This document shows positions 18,409-26,973 of a stretch of 64,000 nt of DNA, piece after piece; position 1 is the stretch's first letter, and every line of letters begins with the position of its first letter. Made by a program: the position numbers and the translations under genes. The stretch lies in NCBI RefSeq assembly GCF_900116545.1, contig NZ_FPCK01000001.1:930001-994000 (forward strand), read 5' to 3'. This DNA comes from Devosia crocina. Lineage in GTDB: Bacteria; Pseudomonadota; Alphaproteobacteria; Rhizobiales; Devosiaceae. The notes beneath the pieces were generated by a model that saw nothing but the letters and a program-made list of their open reading frames with translations, had not been told where the DNA came from and searched no databases.

Positions 18409-19329
18409 ATGGCCAATTACGAACAGCCGATCATCATTAAGAAGGTCAAGAAGGGTGGCCATGGTCACCATGGCGGGGCGTGGAAGATCGCCTATGCCGA
18501 CTTCGTGACGGCGATGATGGCGTTCTTCCTGCTCATGTGGCTGATCAACATGACCACGGCCGAGCAGAAGCAGGGTCTGGCCGACTACTTTTCTCCGCCT
18601 TCGGTAAGCCTGTCTTCGAGCGGAGCTGGCGGGGTGATGGGCGGGCAGGCCATGGACAATGCCGGCGCGAGCATGTCGGGCTCTGCGTCCGACATCACAG
18701 CGCGTGAACCAGCATCGCCTGCCGAAGCTACCTCCGGCGAGGCCGAGCTGTCGGTCGGTGGTGAAGCGCGTGAAAATGGCAGCGAGCTCGAGGCCAGCAG
18801 CGATTCAGAATTCAATCTCAAGGCCGTGGATTCCCAGGAGTTTCACTCTGCGGCAGCCAGCATTCGCCAGGCCTGGCAATCGATGCCGGAGCTGACGCCG
18901 TTTATGGACAATCTCCTGGTCGAGGAGACCGAGGAAGGGCTCGATATCCAGATTGTCGACCAGCAGGGACGTCGCATGTTCCCGGAGGGTTCGAAATATC
19001 CGCTGGAGCCGACGCGTGCCGCCATCGCCGCGATGGCGCCCTATCTGCAGCAGCTCAATTCGCAAATGGTGATTTCCGGTCATACCGCAGCCGGCGGCCG
19101 CTATGAAAACCCGCGCTATGGCGCCTGGGAGCTTTCCTCGGACCGGGCCAATGTGGTGCGCTCGACCCTTGGTGAATTCGGTCTGACCGATGACCGGATC
19201 AAATCGGTCAATGGAAGGGCGACGGACGAACCCTTTTTCACCAACGACCCCTATATGGCCGCCAATGAGCGGGTGCGTATTACGGTCTTGCGGACAGCGC
19301 CCCCCGTGCCAATGGGTTTGCGCCCCTAG
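18409..19329 (+). CDS. motB: Flagellar motor stator protein MotB
   Basis: The 306-aa protein has one membrane segment near residues 30-50 with the proton-accepting Asp in AYADFVTAMMAFFLLMWLIN, an Ala/Ser/Glu-rich linker, and a C-terminal OmpA-like peptidoglycan-binding domain (about residues 165-290, with VISGHTAAGG and ELSSDRANVVRSTL). The start at 18409 (MANYEQPIII) is preferred over an ATG 21 nt upstream because it matches rhizobial MotB. The N-terminal basic HGHHGGAWK motif is family-typical. Confidence 0.95.
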   Translation: MANYEQPIIIKKVKKGGHGHHGGAWKIAYADFVTAMMAFFLLMWLINMTTAEQKQGLADYFSPPSVSLSSSGAGGVMGGQAMDNAGASMSGSASDITAREPASPAEATSGEAELSVGGEARENGSELEASSDSEFNLKAVDSQEFHSAAASIRQAWQSMPELTPFMDNLLVEETEEGLDIQIVDQQGRRMFPEGSKYPLEPTRAAIAAMAPYLQQLNSQMVISGHTAAGGRYENPRYGAWELSSDRANVVRSTLGEFGLTDDRIKSVNGRATDEPFFTNDPYMAANERVRITVLRTAPPVPMGLRP

Positions 19330-19394
19330 GCGGGCCGGAACGCTCGTTCAATCCACGCGTTGCTGTCCACGCAATCTGGGATGTGGACGGCACC

Positions 19395-19568
19395 ATGCTG
19401 CAGCTTCTTCTTATACTGGTCGTGGTTGCCCTCGTGGCTGGCGCGATGGGTTTCACCGGGATTGCTGCAGGGGCGGCGAACCTTGCCAAGATCGTTTTCG
19501 TGGTGATGCTGATCGGGATCGGCATCATCCTTGTGCTGGCCTTCATGGGGCTCACGATCATCTTCTAG
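19395..19568 (+). CDS. Small membrane protein of DUF1328/YtjA type
   Basis: The 57-aa protein is almost wholly hydrophobic with two membrane segments. The motif GFTGIAAGAANLAKIVF matches the DUF1328 core (GFxGIAxxAAxxAKIxF). Family members are small inner-membrane proteins of unknown role, often stress-linked. An ATG at 19395 starts the conserved part; a GTG 12 nt upstream is possible. It follows motB by 65 nt, but with no obvious functional link. Confidence 0.75.
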   Translation: MLQLLLILVVVALVAGAMGFTGIAAGAANLAKIVFVVMLIGIGIILVLAFMGLTIIF

Positions 19569-19577
19569 CGCACGGCA

Positions 19578-20045
19578 CTAGAGGAACAGCTTGAACCCCT
19601 CGTGCGACTTCCGGAACCCAAGCTTCTCGTAGAAGCGATGCGCATCGAGCCGCACTTTATTTGATGTGAGCTGGACTATGCCGCAGCCCATGGACCGGGC
19701 CTCTTCGATGGCCCACCGAACCATTTCGGTGCCGAGGCCAGTGCCGCGCTGATCGGCGCGGATATAAACGTTTTCCAGGATCGCTCGCTTCATGCCGAAG
19801 CGCGGCAGGCCGGGCACGGCGCTGATCTGCAGCGTGCCGACAACCTCGCCATGACGCTCGGCAACGATCAGGCGGTTGTTGGGGTCAGTCGCGATGGCGT
19901 CGAAGGCGACGCGATATCTTGGGTCGGAAAGTGTTGCCGGATCGAGCGGCGGCGTGTCCGCACCGCGGGCGTCGCCCGCATGGTTGAGCATGAGGATAGT
20001 GGCGATGTCGTCTGGCCGAGCATCGCGGAAGGCTAGTTCGGGCAT
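19578..20045 (-). CDS. GNAT-family N-acetyltransferase
   Basis: The 155-aa protein has the GNAT fold. Motif A binds acetyl-CoA with the signature RADQRGTGLGTEMVRWAI, followed by helix EEARSMGCGIVQLTSN and the motif B segment HRFYEKLGFRKS. The substrate is unknown; the sequence is closest in style to GNATs that act on small amines. The start MPELAFRDARPDD at 20045 gives the normal N-terminal strand; an upstream ATG would add 13 poorly fitting residues. Confidence 0.88.
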   Translation of the reverse strand: MPELAFRDARPDDIATILMLNHAGDARGADTPPLDPATLSDPRYRVAFDAIATDPNNRLIVAERHGEVVGTLQISAVPGLPRFGMKRAILENVYIRADQRGTGLGTEMVRWAIEEARSMGCGIVQLTSNKVRLDAHRFYEKLGFRKSHEGFKLFL

Positions 20046-20134
20046 GAGTAACCTCAGCGGGTTCAAATGGCCGCGGACTAGCACGGGACCTTTTGGAGGG
20101 CGAGGCCGCGCCTTAGGGGCGCGGCCTGGAGTGA

Positions 20135-20575
20135 TCAGGCGACAGAAAGCTTCACGTCGACATTGCCACGGGTGGCGTTGGAATAGGGGCAGACTTCGTG
20201 AGCCTTGTGAACCAGAGCTTCGGCCTGGTCACGCTCGAAACCGGGAATGGTGACCTTGAGTTCAACGGCGATGTTGAAGCCCTTGCCGCCTTCGTTGGCG
20301 TTTTCGCCAAAGGACACGGCGGCATCGATCGTGGCTTCATCGGGAATCTTGACCTTCTCGCTGCGTGCCACCGCCTTGAGCGCGCCAAGGAAGCAAGCGG
20401 AATAGCCTGCGGCAAACAACTGCTCGGGATTGGTGCCGGCGCCGTCATTGCCGCCCATTGCTGCCGGGGTGTCGAGGGTGACGGACAGGCGGCCGTCGTC
20501 GGTCTTGCTGGTGCCGGTGCGGCCACCAGTGGTGTGGGCATGGGCGGTGTAAACTGCAGCCTTGATCGAGGACAT
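20135..20575 (-). CDS. ohr: Organic hydroperoxide resistance protein Ohr
   Basis: The 146-aa protein is a thiol peroxidase that reduces organic and fatty acid hydroperoxides, using lipoyl-protein electrons. Both redox Cys are present: the peroxidatic one in YSACFLGAL and the resolving one in EVCPYSNATRGN. Length and start (MSSIKAAVYTAHAH) are standard. It diverges from the MarR-type regulator gene at 20681, and an AT-rich palindrome sits between them. Confidence 0.96.
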   Translation of the reverse strand: MSSIKAAVYTAHAHTTGGRTGTSKTDDGRLSVTLDTPAAMGGNDGAGTNPEQLFAAGYSACFLGALKAVARSEKVKIPDEATIDAAVSFGENANEGGKGFNIAVELKVTIPGFERDQAEALVHKAHEVCPYSNATRGNVDVKLSVA

Positions 20576-20618
20576 GGAAAACTCCTGAAGGGGAAGGGGG
20601 CGTTGACCCCTAATAGAT

Positions 20619-20642
20619 AGTGCACAATTTAATTGTGTGCAA
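20619..20642. promoter_or_regulatory. OhrR-type operator between ohr and ohrR
   Basis: Perfect palindrome CACAATT-T-AATTGTG at 20623-20637, extended on both sides by TGCA (GTGCACAATTTAATTGTGTGCA region). It is AT-rich in a GC-rich background and central in the 105-bp divergent intergenic region, as known OhrR operators are. Confidence 0.8.
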
Positions 20643-20680
20643 TAGGGTTTTGTGGCAATGTGATCGCGAGAGGTAAGATC

Positions 20681-21124
20681 ATGACCGAAACGCCTATGCC
20701 CACGATCGACCAGATGCTGTGCTTCGCCGTTTATTCAGCGGGGCATGCCTTTACCCGTTTCTACAAGCCGCGGCTCGAAGCGCTGGATCTGACCTATCCG
20801 CAATATCTCGCCTTTCTCGTTTTGTGGGAGAAGGACGACATCACGGTAAAAGCCCTGGGGGAGAGATTGTTCCTCGACAGCGGCACGATCACACCTCTGG
20901 TCAAGCGCCTTGAGGCCCGTGGGCTGGTGCAGCGGCAGCGGGACCAGAAGGATGAGCGTCAGGTGCGCATTCAGCTCACCGAAGCGGGTAGGGCGCTCCA
21001 AGAACGAGCGCTGGCGATCCCGCTGGCGGTGATTGAAGGCACGGGTCAGTCGCTGGAAGCGTCCGAGGCAATGCGGCTCGAATTGGTGGCGTTGCGGGAG
21101 CGGCTGAACGGGGCCGGCGAATAG
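20681..21124 (+). CDS. ohrR: MarR-family regulator, OhrR-like
   Basis: The 147-aa dimeric winged-helix repressor senses organic peroxides. The N-terminal Cys sits in DQMLCFAVYSAGHAF, the position of the reactive Cys in OhrR, and the wing/recognition region reads LDSGTITPLVKRLEARGLVQR with a DERQV wing. The start at 20681 follows GAGAGG. It is divergent from ohr with a palindromic operator between, which is the classic ohr/ohrR layout. By family, peroxide oxidation of the Cys releases it and induces both genes. Confidence 0.93.
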   Translation: MTETPMPTIDQMLCFAVYSAGHAFTRFYKPRLEALDLTYPQYLAFLVLWEKDDITVKALGERLFLDSGTITPLVKRLEARGLVQRQRDQKDERQVRIQLTEAGRALQERALAIPLAVIEGTGQSLEASEAMRLELVALRERLNGAGE

Positions 21125-21156
21125 AGTTCAACCGACTTCAGTCTTTTTTGGGGGGA

Positions 21157-22152
21157 CTATCGGGTTCCGACCGCGTCGATCTCGCCGGCATCGCAGCCGC
21201 CATCGGTAGGAGGCGCGGCGGCGATGAGGCGCGGGAGCGATGCGGAGCCGTCGACCTCGCCTGCAAGACTGATGGTGAGTTCGGTGATGATGGTGCGGTT
21301 ACCATCCTCGGCACAGGTGACGCGCACGCGCGCTCCGGCGCCAGAGCCGAAGGCATCATCGAAGGCGGAGCGGATTTGCCGCAGGGTGATGCGCCTGCCG
21401 ATATTGCCCGCGAAGAGATCGGCGACCGGCGAGGTGTTGAGGGCGGTCATGAGATCGAGTAAATCCCGATAGTAGGTGCGGGCGTCCGTGCCGTAGCAGG
21501 TGCCGTGCTTGATCCACTCGTGACGATCAAGCCCAGACTGGCTACCGGGCATGACGCGATCGAGTTCGCGACGGAGGGCGAGCGGCAGGTCGAGCGGCGC
21601 GATGTCGCGCCAGCGGCCGTCTTCGCTCGCCATGCGATCCGCTAAGACGACATCGCAATATTCATTGCTGCGCGGCTGGGGCCAAAGGCCGTGAAGGGTG
21701 AAGTTGGTGGCTTCGAAACTGTTCGCGCCCTGGTTGCGGCATTCGGGTTTGCGCGGGCTGAGTTCACAAAAGGCGGGCTGCCAGTTGACCGCGAGAACAT
21801 ATCGAGCGCTGGAGGTGGGACGAGGGGTGGGCACTTCCGCTGTTGTCCCCCGGGCATCGGCCGGGAGGGTGCCACATGCGACCTCGACCCAGCGGCGGTC
21901 AGGTTCGGCATTAGGGATGACGATGCGGTAGTGGGTGGGATTCGCTTTGTTGGCGGCGACCAGAGCGTAGGTGGCGCCGGGCGTTATGGTGATCCCGCCA
22001 GGATTGGTCTGCCGGTTGATCGACTGGAGGGCGGGGCAGGCCCTCGCGGCGGTAAACGTGCCATCGAGAGGCACTTCGGCCTGGGCTGGGATAACCGGGA
22101 GGAACAGGGCGAAAAGGGGGATGACCCGCCGAAGCCAGTTGCGCTCTGCCAT
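21157..22152 (-). CDS. Exported ribonuclease T2 family protein
   Basis: The 331-aa protein has a signal peptide (residues 1-25, ...PVIPAQA) and both catalytic blocks of RNase T2: CAS I in TNFTLHGLWPQ and CAS II in HEWIKHGTC, each with catalytic His. These enzymes cut RNA to 2',3'-cyclic and 3'-phosphates without base preference. An extra N-terminal domain of about 110 residues precedes the T2 core, so the protein is longer than E. coli RNase I (268 aa). It lies 104 nt downstream of a 2',3'-cyclic phosphodiesterase gene on the same strand, which fits a two-step RNA degradation pathway in the periplasm. Confidence 0.92.
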   Translation of the reverse strand: MAERNWLRRVIPLFALFLPVIPAQAEVPLDGTFTAARACPALQSINRQTNPGGITITPGATYALVAANKANPTHYRIVIPNAEPDRRWVEVACGTLPADARGTTAEVPTPRPTSSARYVLAVNWQPAFCELSPRKPECRNQGANSFEATNFTLHGLWPQPRSNEYCDVVLADRMASEDGRWRDIAPLDLPLALRRELDRVMPGSQSGLDRHEWIKHGTCYGTDARTYYRDLLDLMTALNTSPVADLFAGNIGRRITLRQIRSAFDDAFGSGAGARVRVTCAEDGNRTIITELTISLAGEVDGSASLPRLIAAAPPTDGGCDAGEIDAVGTR

Positions 22153-22206
22153 AGTTTTATCCCGTCATCGCCAGACTGAATGGGGCACTCCAGTGCACCC
22201 CCGATG

Positions 22207-22231
22207 CACCACCCGGACATGCCGGGTGGTG
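22207..22231 (-). terminator. Intercistronic hairpin between the phosphodiesterase and RNase T2 genes
   Basis: Perfect 10-bp stem CACCACCCGG / CCGGGTGGTG with a 5-nt loop and no T tract, so it may protect or attenuate the message instead of ending it. Confidence 0.5.
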
Positions 22232-22256
22232 AGATGTGTTGTGCGATCAGATCAAA

Positions 22257-24233
22257 TCACAGCGTGATGCGATAGACGCCGAAACCTTCTTCATTGGTTT
22301 CGCCTGTTGCTTCGATGCTGACACCCTCGACGTCATCGACGTAATCGGCGCCCTTGGGGCCGGTGGTGAAGAGCACGGTGGTGTCGCCGATCTCGGCGAG
22401 CGACCAGTTCGCGTCCGCCGTCGGCGAGATGGTGCCGTTTTCGACGATGAAGCGGATGATGATGTCGCGATTGGTATCGGGGCCGACAAAGACGATCTTG
22501 TCTGCCGTGATGCCGGGGAACGAACCACCGCCGCTGGCGCGGTAATTGTTGGTTGCGACGATAAACTCCTGCGCCGGATCGATCGGGGCACCGTCATACA
22601 TCAGTTCGATGATGCGGTTGGCGTCGGGATTGATCTCTTCCTTGCCATCGCTCGAATATTTCGAGGGTTGAGTCAGGTCGACCTTGTAGGTCACCCCATC
22701 GATCACGTCGAAGTTGTACGAGGGGAACTCGGGATTGATCAGTTCGGCATCGGTTGCGCCTGCCTCGACCTGATTGAACATGCCCGCCGAGCGCTCGAGC
22801 CAGTTCTTGACGTCGGCACCGGTGATCTTCACTGCCTGGATCGTATTCGGATACAGGTAGAGATCGGCCACGTTCTTGATGGCGATCGGACCCACGGGAA
22901 CGTCGGTGTAGTAGTCCGGGCCGCCGCGACCACCAGCCTTGAAGGGGGCTGCCGCCGAAAGGATGGGCAGGCTTTCCCACTCGGTGCCGCGCATCATCTG
23001 TTCGATATACCAGGTCTGGGCCTGGCTTACGATCTGAACCGAGGGATCATCGGCAACAAGGGCGAAGTAGGAATAAAGCGGGGCCGAGGTTTCGCCCACG
23101 GCGCGACGCACATATTCGAGCGTTTCGGTATGGTCTTCCTGCGCCGCGGCGAGCACTTCGGGCTCGTCTTCCACAAGGGCGTTGACCTGACCATCGACCC
23201 GCTCGGAAATCGGGCGGGCTTCGGCGGTGTGGGACACGACGGTCCACTTACCATCGGCGTCCTGCTCAAGCAGAAGATCCAGAAGCCCCATGTGGCTGCC
23301 CCAGAAGCCCGGCATGACGGCAGGCTTGCCGTTGAGCGTGCCTGCGACCGCGTCGACGCCTTCGATGCCTTCGAAGTTCGGGCCGGGGAAAACGAGGTGC
23401 TGGTGGCCGAGGAGCAGGGCATCGATCCCTTCGACGGCGGCAAGCTGCAGCGCCATGTTTTCAGCCCCGGTGGTCTGGTCGGCCGCGATGCCGGAGTGGC
23501 AAAGGGCGATGATGATGTCGGCCCCTTCTTCGCGCATCCTGGGCACATAGGCCTCTGCGGTCTCCACGATATCGCGGGCATTGGTCTTGCCTGCCAGATG
23601 GGCGGCGTCCCAGGTCATGATCTGGGGCGGAACAAAGCCGATGATGCCGACCTTGATGGTCTTGTTGCTGCCGGCGCCGTCGGTCAGTTCTTTCTCAACG
23701 ATCAGATAGGGCTGGATGTAGGTGTCGTCGCCGAGCGGATCGGCCGCCAGCTCGCCCCGGACCACATTGGCGGAAACGAAGGGGAAATTTGCACCCTCAA
23801 TGGCCTTATCGAGATATTCGAGACCATAGTTGAACTCGTGATTACCCAAGGTCGCTGCATCGTAGCCAAGCGTGTTCATGGCGGCTATCACGGGATGGAC
23901 GTTGCCATCGAGGCCCTTTTCATAGGCGATATAGTCGCCCATGGGGTTGCCCTGGATGATGTCGCCATTGTCGACCAGCATGGAATTGCCGGCTTCGGCG
24001 CGGATCGATTCAATGATCGATGCGGTGCGGGCCAGACCCATGGTGTCGTTCGGCGCGTCCGCAAAATAGTCATAGGCAAAGACGGCGACGTGCAGGTCAG
24101 TTGTTTCCAGGATGCGCAGATGGGCCTGATTGGCCTGTGCCTGAACGGCGAATGGGTGAAGTACGGCCATGGCCCCTATGCTGGCTGAGCCGGCCAGAAA
24201 ACTGCGTCGAGAAATGCTGGGAAGAAAGTTCAT
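22257..24233 (-). CDS. cpdB: Periplasmic 2',3'-cyclic-nucleotide 2'-phosphodiesterase / 3'-nucleotidase
   Basis: The 658-aa protein starts with a Tat signal (SRRSFLAG at residues 8-15) and then a calcineurin-like metallophosphoesterase domain. Metal-binding motifs are [30 protein letters not shown] and [10 protein letters not shown]. The C-terminal 5'-nucleotidase domain (about residues 380-640) binds the nucleoside. It converts 2',3'-cyclic nucleotides to 3'-nucleotides and then to nucleosides plus phosphate. It is cotranscribed or at least aligned with the RNase T2 gene. Pho-box-like half-sites lie upstream. Confidence 0.94.
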   Translation of the reverse strand: MNFLPSISRRSFLAGSASIGAMAVLHPFAVQAQANQAHLRILETTDLHVAVFAYDYFADAPNDTMGLARTASIIESIRAEAGNSMLVDNGDIIQGNPMGDYIAYEKGLDGNVHPVIAAMNTLGYDAATLGNHEFNYGLEYLDKAIEGANFPFVSANVVRGELAADPLGDDTYIQPYLIVEKELTDGAGSNKTIKVGIIGFVPPQIMTWDAAHLAGKTNARDIVETAEAYVPRMREEGADIIIALCHSGIAADQTTGAENMALQLAAVEGIDALLLGHQHLVFPGPNFEGIEGVDAVAGTLNGKPAVMPGFWGSHMGLLDLLLEQDADGKWTVVSHTAEARPISERVDGQVNALVEDEPEVLAAAQEDHTETLEYVRRAVGETSAPLYSYFALVADDPSVQIVSQAQTWYIEQMMRGTEWESLPILSAAAPFKAGGRGGPDYYTDVPVGPIAIKNVADLYLYPNTIQAVKITGADVKNWLERSAGMFNQVEAGATDAELINPEFPSYNFDVIDGVTYKVDLTQPSKYSSDGKEEINPDANRIIELMYDGAPIDPAQEFIVATNNYRASGGGSFPGITADKIVFVGPDTNRDIIIRFIVENGTISPTADANWSLAEIGDTTVLFTTGPKGADYVDDVEGVSIEATGETNEEGFGVYRITL

Positions 24234-24349
24234 CGATCATCTCCACTGAACAATGCCACGAGAGCCTGGGGTGAGTGTGCCCCGATGGCCGGCTGGTCCG
24301 GCTCCGGGCGCTCCCTCTGCGGGGAGCGGCCTGCTCATGACGAGGTTCG

Positions 24350-24367
24350 GTGACGATCGCATGACGG
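24350..24367 (-). promoter_or_regulatory. Candidate Pho box upstream of cpdB
   Basis: On the minus strand: CCGTCAT-GCGA-TCGTCAC, two 7-mers with the 4-nt spacing of a PhoB site and 6/7 and about 5/7 matches to CTGTCAT/C. A second half-site CTGTCATAAAT lies at 24416-24406 with a poor partner. Weaker than the box before pstS. Confidence 0.4.
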
Positions 24368-24500
24368 CAGCCAAACGAGGCTAGGGAAATTTTACCGGCT
24401 GGTCAATTTATGACAGTCGTGTGGCCGCGTGCAGCCTTATGCAACCTGTTTGAACCATGGCGCCTTATTGGTCTGATTGTGGGTAGATGAGGGGACCGTC

Positions 24501-25421
24501 ATGAAGTGGCGTGGTCGGCAGCGCAGCAGCAATATCGAGGATCGCCGCGGGGCGGGGCGGACGGGCGGCTTTGGCGGGCCCATGCTCGGCCGGGGTGGCG
24601 GAATGCGGATTCCCATGGGCGGCGGATCGCGCGGCGGCATCGGCGGGGTGCTCGGGATCGTCGTGGTCCTGGGCATTCTCTGGCTGGTTTCGGGCCAGAA
24701 CCCGCTCGACATGCTGTCCGGCGGCTCCTCTACCGGGTTCGCACCCTCCAGCACCACATTCCGGCAACTTCCGGCAGAAGGCGAGGACGAGCTTGCCGAT
24801 TTCGTGGGCGTGGTGGTCAAGGAAACCGAGGACCTCTGGACACAGGTGTTTGCCGCCTCGGGTGAAGACTATCCAGAGCCGCAGGTGGTGCTGTTTACCG
24901 GCCAGACCAATTCGGGATGCGGCGTTGCAGATTCGAGCGTCGGGCCGTTCTACTGCCCCGCTGACTCCAAGGTCTATATCGACCTCAGCTTCTACGATCA
25001 GTTGCACCGTGAGTTCGGCGCTCCCGGAGACTTCGCGCAGGCCTATGTCCTGGCTCATGAAGTGGGGCATCATATTCAGAACCTGACCGGTGTGCTGCCG
25101 GACTTCAACAGGCGCAGGCAGGCCATGAGCCAGACCGAGGCGAATGCTTATTCTGTGCGCGTTGAGCTGCAGGCGGATTGCTATGCGGGGGTCTGGGCCA
25201 ATTATGCAGGCCAGCAGAACCTGCTCGAGAGCGGGGATATTGACGAAGCCCTCAATGCCGCCAGCCAGATCGGCGACGATACGCTCCAGAAGCGGATGCA
25301 GGGTTTCGCGGTGCCCAAGACCTTCAACCACGGCACTTCGGCGCAACGCGAATCCTGGTTCGAGCGGGGCTATCGCTCGGGCAATCCGAGCGACTGCGAC
25401 ACCTTCTCAGGCAGCGTCTAG
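24501..25421 (+). CDS. Neutral zinc metallopeptidase (YpfJ family)
   Basis: The 306-aa protein has a Gly/Arg-rich N-terminus, one membrane segment (about residues 49-67, GGVLGIVVVLGILWLVSG) and a periplasmic domain with the zincin motif HEVGHHIQN near residue 190. It matches family PF04228 (putative neutral zinc metallopeptidase), whose role is unknown. YFNW-type conserved NPSDCDTF ends the protein. The start at 24501 has GGGGA upstream. The cupin gene begins 9 nt after its stop, with the SD directly following. Confidence 0.9.
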   Translation: MKWRGRQRSSNIEDRRGAGRTGGFGGPMLGRGGGMRIPMGGGSRGGIGGVLGIVVVLGILWLVSGQNPLDMLSGGSSTGFAPSSTTFRQLPAEGEDELADFVGVVVKETEDLWTQVFAASGEDYPEPQVVLFTGQTNSGCGVADSSVGPFYCPADSKVYIDLSFYDQLHREFGAPGDFAQAYVLAHEVGHHIQNLTGVLPDFNRRRQAMSQTEANAYSVRVELQADCYAGVWANYAGQQNLLESGDIDEALNAASQIGDDTLQKRMQGFAVPKTFNHGTSAQRESWFERGYRSGNPSDCDTFSGSV

Positions 25422-25430
25422 GAGGCAGCG

Positions 25431-25937
25431 ATGCTGGGCAATCTTTCAAACATCAAACTCGAACACTTTTCACGCGACGGCGACATCCCCAACAGTGCCT
25501 TGCCGGTCGTGATCTACAAGGGTGCGCTGGCCGAGCCGACGCCCGAGAGAATGGAAGCGCTTTTCGATGCGAATGGCTGGCCGAGCGCCTGGCGCTACGG
25601 CGTTTACGATTATCATCACTACCACTCCACCACCCACGAATGCCTCGGCGTGGTGGCGGGCTCTGCGCAGCTGCACCTGGGCGGACCGGAAGGGCGGGTG
25701 TTCAGTCTCGAAGCAGGCGATGTGGTAGTACTGCCAGCGGGAACGGGCCACAAGAACGTCGGTTCTACGGAGGATTTTCTTGTGGTAGGCGCCTATCCGC
25801 CCGGCGGCGAGGCCGACATGCTTTATGGCCGGGAGGGCGAGAGGCCGGAGGCAGACGAGCGGATTGCGCGCGTGCCGCTGCCGAAGACCGATCCGGTCGG
25901 AGGGCAGGGCGGCCCCGTGGTCGAGCGCTGGCGCTAA
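25431..25937 (+). CDS. Cupin-domain protein
   Basis: The 168-aa protein has one cupin barrel. Metal ligands are visible in HHYHSTTHECLGVV and in PAGTGHKN, with the Gly-rich turn GSAQLHLGG and EAGDVVVLPAG. The known relatives include uncharacterised YlbA-like small cupins, and no substrate can be assigned. GGAGG lies between the metallopeptidase stop and this ATG, so the two genes are a tight operon. The C-terminal 45 residues are polar and lie outside the cupin. Confidence 0.85.
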   Translation: MLGNLSNIKLEHFSRDGDIPNSALPVVIYKGALAEPTPERMEALFDANGWPSAWRYGVYDYHHYHSTTHECLGVVAGSAQLHLGGPEGRVFSLEAGDVVVLPAGTGHKNVGSTEDFLVVGAYPPGGEADMLYGREGERPEADERIARVPLPKTDPVGGQGGPVVERWR

Positions 25938-26248
25938 AGACCGAAAACGTGCCGGGCAATCATCGCCGTGGCCCATCCGGCGACGATGGCGATCAGGCCA
26001 GGATAGCGCAGGCTGACCAAGAGGCCGGCGATCATTGCGAGCTTAATTTCGAGGCCTCCCGTGAAGAAGGCCGGCGCGAAGAGCGTGGTCAGCACCGCCG
26101 CAGGCACAGCGTTCAGTGCTGCCTCGACGCGCGGAGGGATGGCGCGGAAGCGCGCGATCAAGACATAGCCGCCGATGCGGGTGGCAAAGGTCGCAACGGC
26201 CGCGGCAAGAACGATCCAGACGATGGTGGGTTCGAGCGAGAGGTCCAT
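25934..26248 (-). CDS. azlD: Branched-chain amino acid exporter small subunit AzlD
   Basis: The 104-aa protein has four hydrophobic segments and matches AzlD (PF05437), the small partner of AzlC. Conserved features are the ATFATRIGGYV start region and the AVPAAVLTTLFAPAF segment. Its ATG overlaps the azlC stop by one base (TGATG). Its 3' end overlaps the stop of the convergent cupin gene by four bases. Confidence 0.93.
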   Translation of the reverse strand: MDLSLEPTIVWIVLAAAVATFATRIGGYVLIARFRAIPPRVEAALNAVPAAVLTTLFAPAFFTGGLEIKLAMIAGLLVSLRYPGLIAIVAGWATAMIARHVFGL

Positions 26249-26946
26249 CAGTGGCTTGCCTCGGCAGGAGCTGGCAACGGCAGAAGCGCGCCGACGAGGA
26301 CGCCGAAAGCCGCGCCGATGCTGACATGCCAGGGCGAGCCCACGAGCACATAGGCCGCGATGGACGCGACAAAGGCGGCGATGGCGACGGGATAGAAGCC
26401 GGGCTTGCGCCGGAAGCCTATCGTGATGCCAAGGAAGTAGACCGGCAGCAGCACGTCGATGGCCCAGACCTGAGGGTCGCCAATCAGCGAGCCGAAGGCG
26501 GCACCGAGTGTGCTGAAGATGATCCAGGGAATGTAGATGGCGAGAGCGAAGGCAACGTACCAGGCAAAGGTGATGGTCTTGCCGGCTTCAGCCCGTCGCG
26601 CCGTTTCGGCAAATTGGGGATCGATGAGGAGAAAAAAGGCGACGAGCTTCTGGCCGAGGGTGAAGTGCGGGATGAAGCGGGTGACGGCAGCCGAATAAAG
26701 CAGGTGCCGAAAATTGACCGCGAAGATCGAAAGGACAATCAGCCACGGGGCAACGTGATTGCCAAAGAGCTCGATGCCGACGAGTTGGCTCGCGCCGGCA
26801 TAGATGGTGGTGCTCATCAGCGTCGCCTCGGCAACGCTGATGCCGTTATCGACGGCCAGAGCTCCAAAAAGGACTGCAAACGGAGCCGTCGAGAGCGCCA
26901 CGATCATGCCGCCCCGCAGCCCCTCGGCCATTTCGCCGCGGCTCAT
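26248..26946 (-). CDS. azlC: Branched-chain amino acid exporter large subunit AzlC
   Basis: The 232-aa membrane protein matches AzlC (PF03591). Typical motifs are the N-terminal GGMIVALSTAPFAVLFGALA, STTIYAGASQLVGIEL and NFRHLLYSAA. With AzlD it forms a BrnFE-like exporter for branched-chain amino acids or analogues. Translation is coupled to azlD. The gene starts 28 nt after the carA stop on the same strand, so it may be read with carA. Confidence 0.94.
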   Translation of the reverse strand: MSRGEMAEGLRGGMIVALSTAPFAVLFGALAVDNGISVAEATLMSTTIYAGASQLVGIELFGNHVAPWLIVLSIFAVNFRHLLYSAAVTRFIPHFTLGQKLVAFFLLIDPQFAETARRAEAGKTITFAWYVAFALAIYIPWIIFSTLGAAFGSLIGDPQVWAIDVLLPVYFLGITIGFRRKPGFYPVAIAAFVASIAAYVLVGSPWHVSIGAAFGVLVGALLPLPAPAEASH

Positions 26947-26973
26947 ATCCCGTCCCCCTGCTTGCCGTGCTGA

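Noticed and set aside
22236..24188. A 650-codon plus-strand frame opposite cpdB.
   Set aside because: Shadow frame without any domain; cpdB has all metal motifs.
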